Origin: Margaritifera margaritifera
Taxonomy: Eukaryota > Mollusca > Bivalvia > Unionida > Margaritiferidae
NCBI GenBank assembly: GCA_029931535.1
Contig: JAQPZY010001555.1
Span: 558,001 to 622,000, forward strand
Reading direction: 5' to 3'
Length of the DNA: 64,000 nt
Each line of letters opens with the position of its first letter. Position 1 is the first letter of the stretch. The position numbers were made by a program, and so were the translations under genes. The notes beneath the pieces were generated by a model that was not told the DNA's origin, ran no database searches, and was given only the letters and a program-made list of their open reading frames with translations. This document shows, piece after piece, positions 61,251-64,000 of the stretch.

Positions 61251-63300
61251 AGCAGTGGATATTTTTTTGTGCAAGTTTTGATGTAAAAAAAAAAGAGGGG
61301 GGGGGGCTTATTAAGGCATATGTATTTCAAACAGTATCTACATAACTAACTAGACTTATACATGAATCCACATTGACCCCCATAACAAATACTATTTTGG
61401 TACATATGACAAAGTTCTTAAGGCATACAATGGAAACTGGGTCTCACATACATAGATATAAGAGAAGGACAAATAAAAATGAATGCCAGGCAACCAATTT
61501 TTCTAATGCGAAAGCCCAGTCAGACAAACAAAAAATACAAATGGAATTTTATATTTTTTCAGCGACAAACATTTGATCATTCAATTGTCCCACTGGGTAC
61601 CTACAGCAGGGTGCCTGAATTATCTCCATATAATTCCATAGATGAATGTTGAGTGATTTTTGTTGGTAAGAGACCACACAAATCCACATGTGTCGGCTAC
61701 TCATCTGATTAAGTAATCGCAGTCCATACTACCAGCCCCTCGGGGTAAACCCTTGAAGAAACAAGAATTGAGATGGTTTGTCTTTTGTCAGCACACCAAC
61801 ACATGGTTGTAGTATCTTTCATCCCTGACTTGACAAACTGATCTTGTAGTATACTCTTTCATTGGTCTGTTGAAGAAATGGGTACTCTCTGTAGAGCATG
61901 TGACAGTTGTTTCTGTTGGCTAACTTGAGTTAAAAGAATATTGCAAGTATAAAGAATCAAACCAATCATTATTGTTGTTGCATACTATATTGGCTTGAGT
62001 AGTCATCTGTATACAAAAGTCCCATGTGTAAAATTTACATTTATCTGACAGTTTAGACACAGGATTAATAGTATTGGATTAACATTAACATGAACTGTAA
62101 TGACATAAGCTCAGATAAACATAACATATGGATAAGTTTCTGATCAGGGATGGTCAACTAGTAGAAATCTGATGGACAACAAGACACCATCAAAAAAAGG
62201 AAATAGTTCTATTATCTTTTATTTTCTGATCGCAAACCAATTAAGTAGGTGTGTTACCATGTGTGCCACTTTTCAATAGCAGAACTCATGGTGAGTTACA
62301 GGTATTGTGTGCAGTTAGGACTGATTATATATATGACAAAAGTTGTTGAATAATTTTGATTACAGTAATCTTGGAGGCAATTGCAGTAATTTGCTGGACA
62401 GCCGGAAAAATCAAAATCTGCTGGGCAACTGGAATTGGTACATTTGCTTACCCAAGAACAACCATAGAATTTCAACAAATTTCTACCCCATTATAAGCAC
62501 TGTTCTGATTTTGGTACATTGAACTAGATTGGTGTGATTTAGAAACTTAGTTTTGGCCAACAACCCAGACAATAATTGTCTAGCTTCATAGTTTCATTTG
62601 GTTTAATGAACCAGAACTAGTTCTATAGGTTTTGATAGTCATACATCCATCGGAAGGAATCCATCTAGAGAAGAAAATTAATGGGACTTTTGTGGGGCCG
62701 ATGACCCATATGCCATAGGATGCAATGCAGTGTGACAAAGAAAACGATGAGCCATTTGTAAATTTAAGGGGCCATCAAGAAAATATGAAATGTGAAATGG
62801 AACAAGCAACTCTTGTATATATAGTTTTTGGGGCAAAGCAAGGGGCCTATTTAGGCTTGGTGGTGGGTGGGGTGGGGTGGGGTGGGGGAATCATTAAAAA
62901 ATTAATTAAGTATAGCTATAACTGTTATATATTTCTTTCAAATTGACAGTGGACCATCCCAGAAATTATTCTGCATCAAATGAATTGTCATCTCGCTCAT
63001 TCAGTGTCTTGGATATTTTCATTGCCTAAGTCTCACTGCTGACATTATTTTCTGATCTGTCCTGTCCAGTCTATCTTATATTCATTTTGTTTTATATACA
63101 TTTTACAGAATAATATTTTAACCTTTTATAATTTTGTTTTATGGCACTTAATGTTTACATTTATTTGGAAGGGTTCATCCTAACTTTTGTGTGCAGTTCT
63201 TTATTTTTACATTTATAGAACTTTACTTTTAATTGGTGTCATATAGCCATTGTTGTGGTGAGGTGCCATTAGACATACATACATACATGCATACTGTTGT
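61250..63300. other. Glycosidase intron, nothing recognised
   Basis: There is no convincing exon with a PsuG-like motif. It contains a G-rich stretch at 61301-61310 and a GGTGG/GGGGT stretch at 62860-62888. Open frames here lack family signatures. Confidence 0.5.
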
Positions 63301-63860
63301 CTTTCAACCAAATTTAGCATGCAGCTTTATATGGATGAGACCTTAAATGAGTTTGATTTCCAGCATTCCATACCATCATTTATAGAAATTATGTCCCTTT
63401 ATTGCCTGTTCTCCAGACCTTGGTTTCAGCATGCAACTTTAATTGATAAGACCTTCAATAAGTTTTATATCTGGCATTCCACAGCATCATCTACAGGAGT
63501 TTTGGCCCCATTTGCCCATACTTCTGAATTTGGTTTCCACATCATTACTTTACCAATGATTGTTTGGTTTCAACCAAATTTGGCATGCAGCTTTATATTG
63601 ATAAGATCTTGAATAATTTTGAGTTTAAGCATTCTACAACATCATTTACTGGAGTTGTTGCCCCTTATTTACTCTCCTTCTAGCTTTGATTTCTGCAGTG
63701 TAAGTATTCTTAGGAATGTTGGGTCTAAACACCTTATATTGACACCTTGAATGAGTTGGATTTTGAGCATTCCATGTCATCACTTAGAGTAGTTATGGCC
63801 CCTGAATGAATATACTCATAACTTCTGATTTCCAGTACAGTGCCTCTTTTTAAAATCCAA
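63300..63860 (+). repeat. Imperfect ~110-160-bp tandem repeat, about 4 copies
   Basis: Each copy has a CCAAATTTGGCATGCAGCTT-like start, GATAAGACCTT(G/C)AAT, a GAGTTT/TGGATTTTGAGCATTCCA stretch, CATCATTTACTGGAGTT and a TGGCCCC/GCCCCTTATTTAC end. They start near 63306, 63421, 63568 and 63709. They generate a 97-codon pseudo-frame at 63319-63612. Confidence 0.7.
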
Positions 63861-64000
63861 CCAAGCAAATTATATGGAGCAGAGGTCCTTTGTGATGCAT
63901 GTGTTGCTAATGGCTCCAGTTAAACTTTCTGTTTAGGACAGTTTCTCATACACCATTGGTCATGGGGTAATATTTGTGTGAATGCCTTTTGCTGTGTGCA

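Noticed and set aside
62725..62946. 73-codon frame near a GGTGGGGTGG stretch
   Set aside because: No family features; the Gly/Val part comes from the G-rich simple repeat.
61250..64000. Third exon of the pseudouridine glycosidase
   Set aside because: I looked for an exon starting in the required phase and encoding a TA-x-x-VE / A-T-I-A-x-L-type continuation, and found none.

Overview
The window looks like a gene-poor, AT-rich, repeat-dense piece of animal nuclear DNA, most likely from a bivalve or other lophotrochozoan mollusc. The evidence is canonical GT/AG introns, long microsatellites, several tRNA-derived SINE-like segments, terminal-inverted-repeat elements with TA duplications, decayed non-LTR retrotransposons, and a dispersed repeat rich in TCACAGTGACC motifs followed by a GACGGACGG-type stretch that I associate with bivalve genomes. 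The species-group call is an inference; no bacterial-style operons are present.

Two host genes can be supported, both on the + strand. The first (5321-27068) is a mucolipin/TRPML-type cation channel. Twelve exons join with matching phases at all eleven junctions into 609 codons that end at a natural stop. Only the short N-terminal exon(s) are missing. The joined protein has TM1, a lumenal polycystin-mucolipin domain with four cysteines in the family arrangement and five N-glycosylation sequons, TM2-TM6, a pore loop and a cysteine-containing C-terminus. The selectivity-filter motif reads I-G-D-E-I instead of the family's usual N-G-D-D-M, so this may be a divergent paralog with altered permeation.

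The second gene starts at 43805 and runs off the right edge. It encodes a pseudouridine-5'-phosphate glycosidase (PsuG/IndA family). Exon 1 supplies a short basic leader that could be a mitochondrial presequence. Exon 2 (51680-51791) carries the start of the catalytic domain, including the VALESTIITHGMP motif. Its remaining exons are not in the window: the intron after exon 2 is over 12.2 kb and holds an 8.1-kb tandem array.

Layout. 1-1125: decayed LINE reverse transcriptase, + strand. 1126-5320: non-coding with microsatellites. 5321-27068: the mucolipin gene, whose introns carry SINEs, two palindromic MITEs, a degenerate AACGCGTT motif field and a possible piggyBac scrap. 27.1-43.8 kb: intergenic, with a LINE tail on the - strand (29.2-30.1 kb), a bivalve-type dispersed repeat (31 kb), a degenerate 30-bp minisatellite (32.1-33.8 kb), a 37-bp satellite (38.8-39.2 kb), a 1.56-kb element with ~300-bp inverted arms (39.7-41.3 kb) and an AT-palindrome field (42.6-43.1 kb). 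43.8-64 kb: the pseudouridine glycosidase gene, whose introns hold four copies of a twin-hairpin MITE, minisatellites of 39, 50 and 35 bp, a SINE, a pogo/Tigger-like element encoding only a DNA-binding domain, and the 59/60-bp array with higher-order structure. The two genes show no functional link beyond adjacency.
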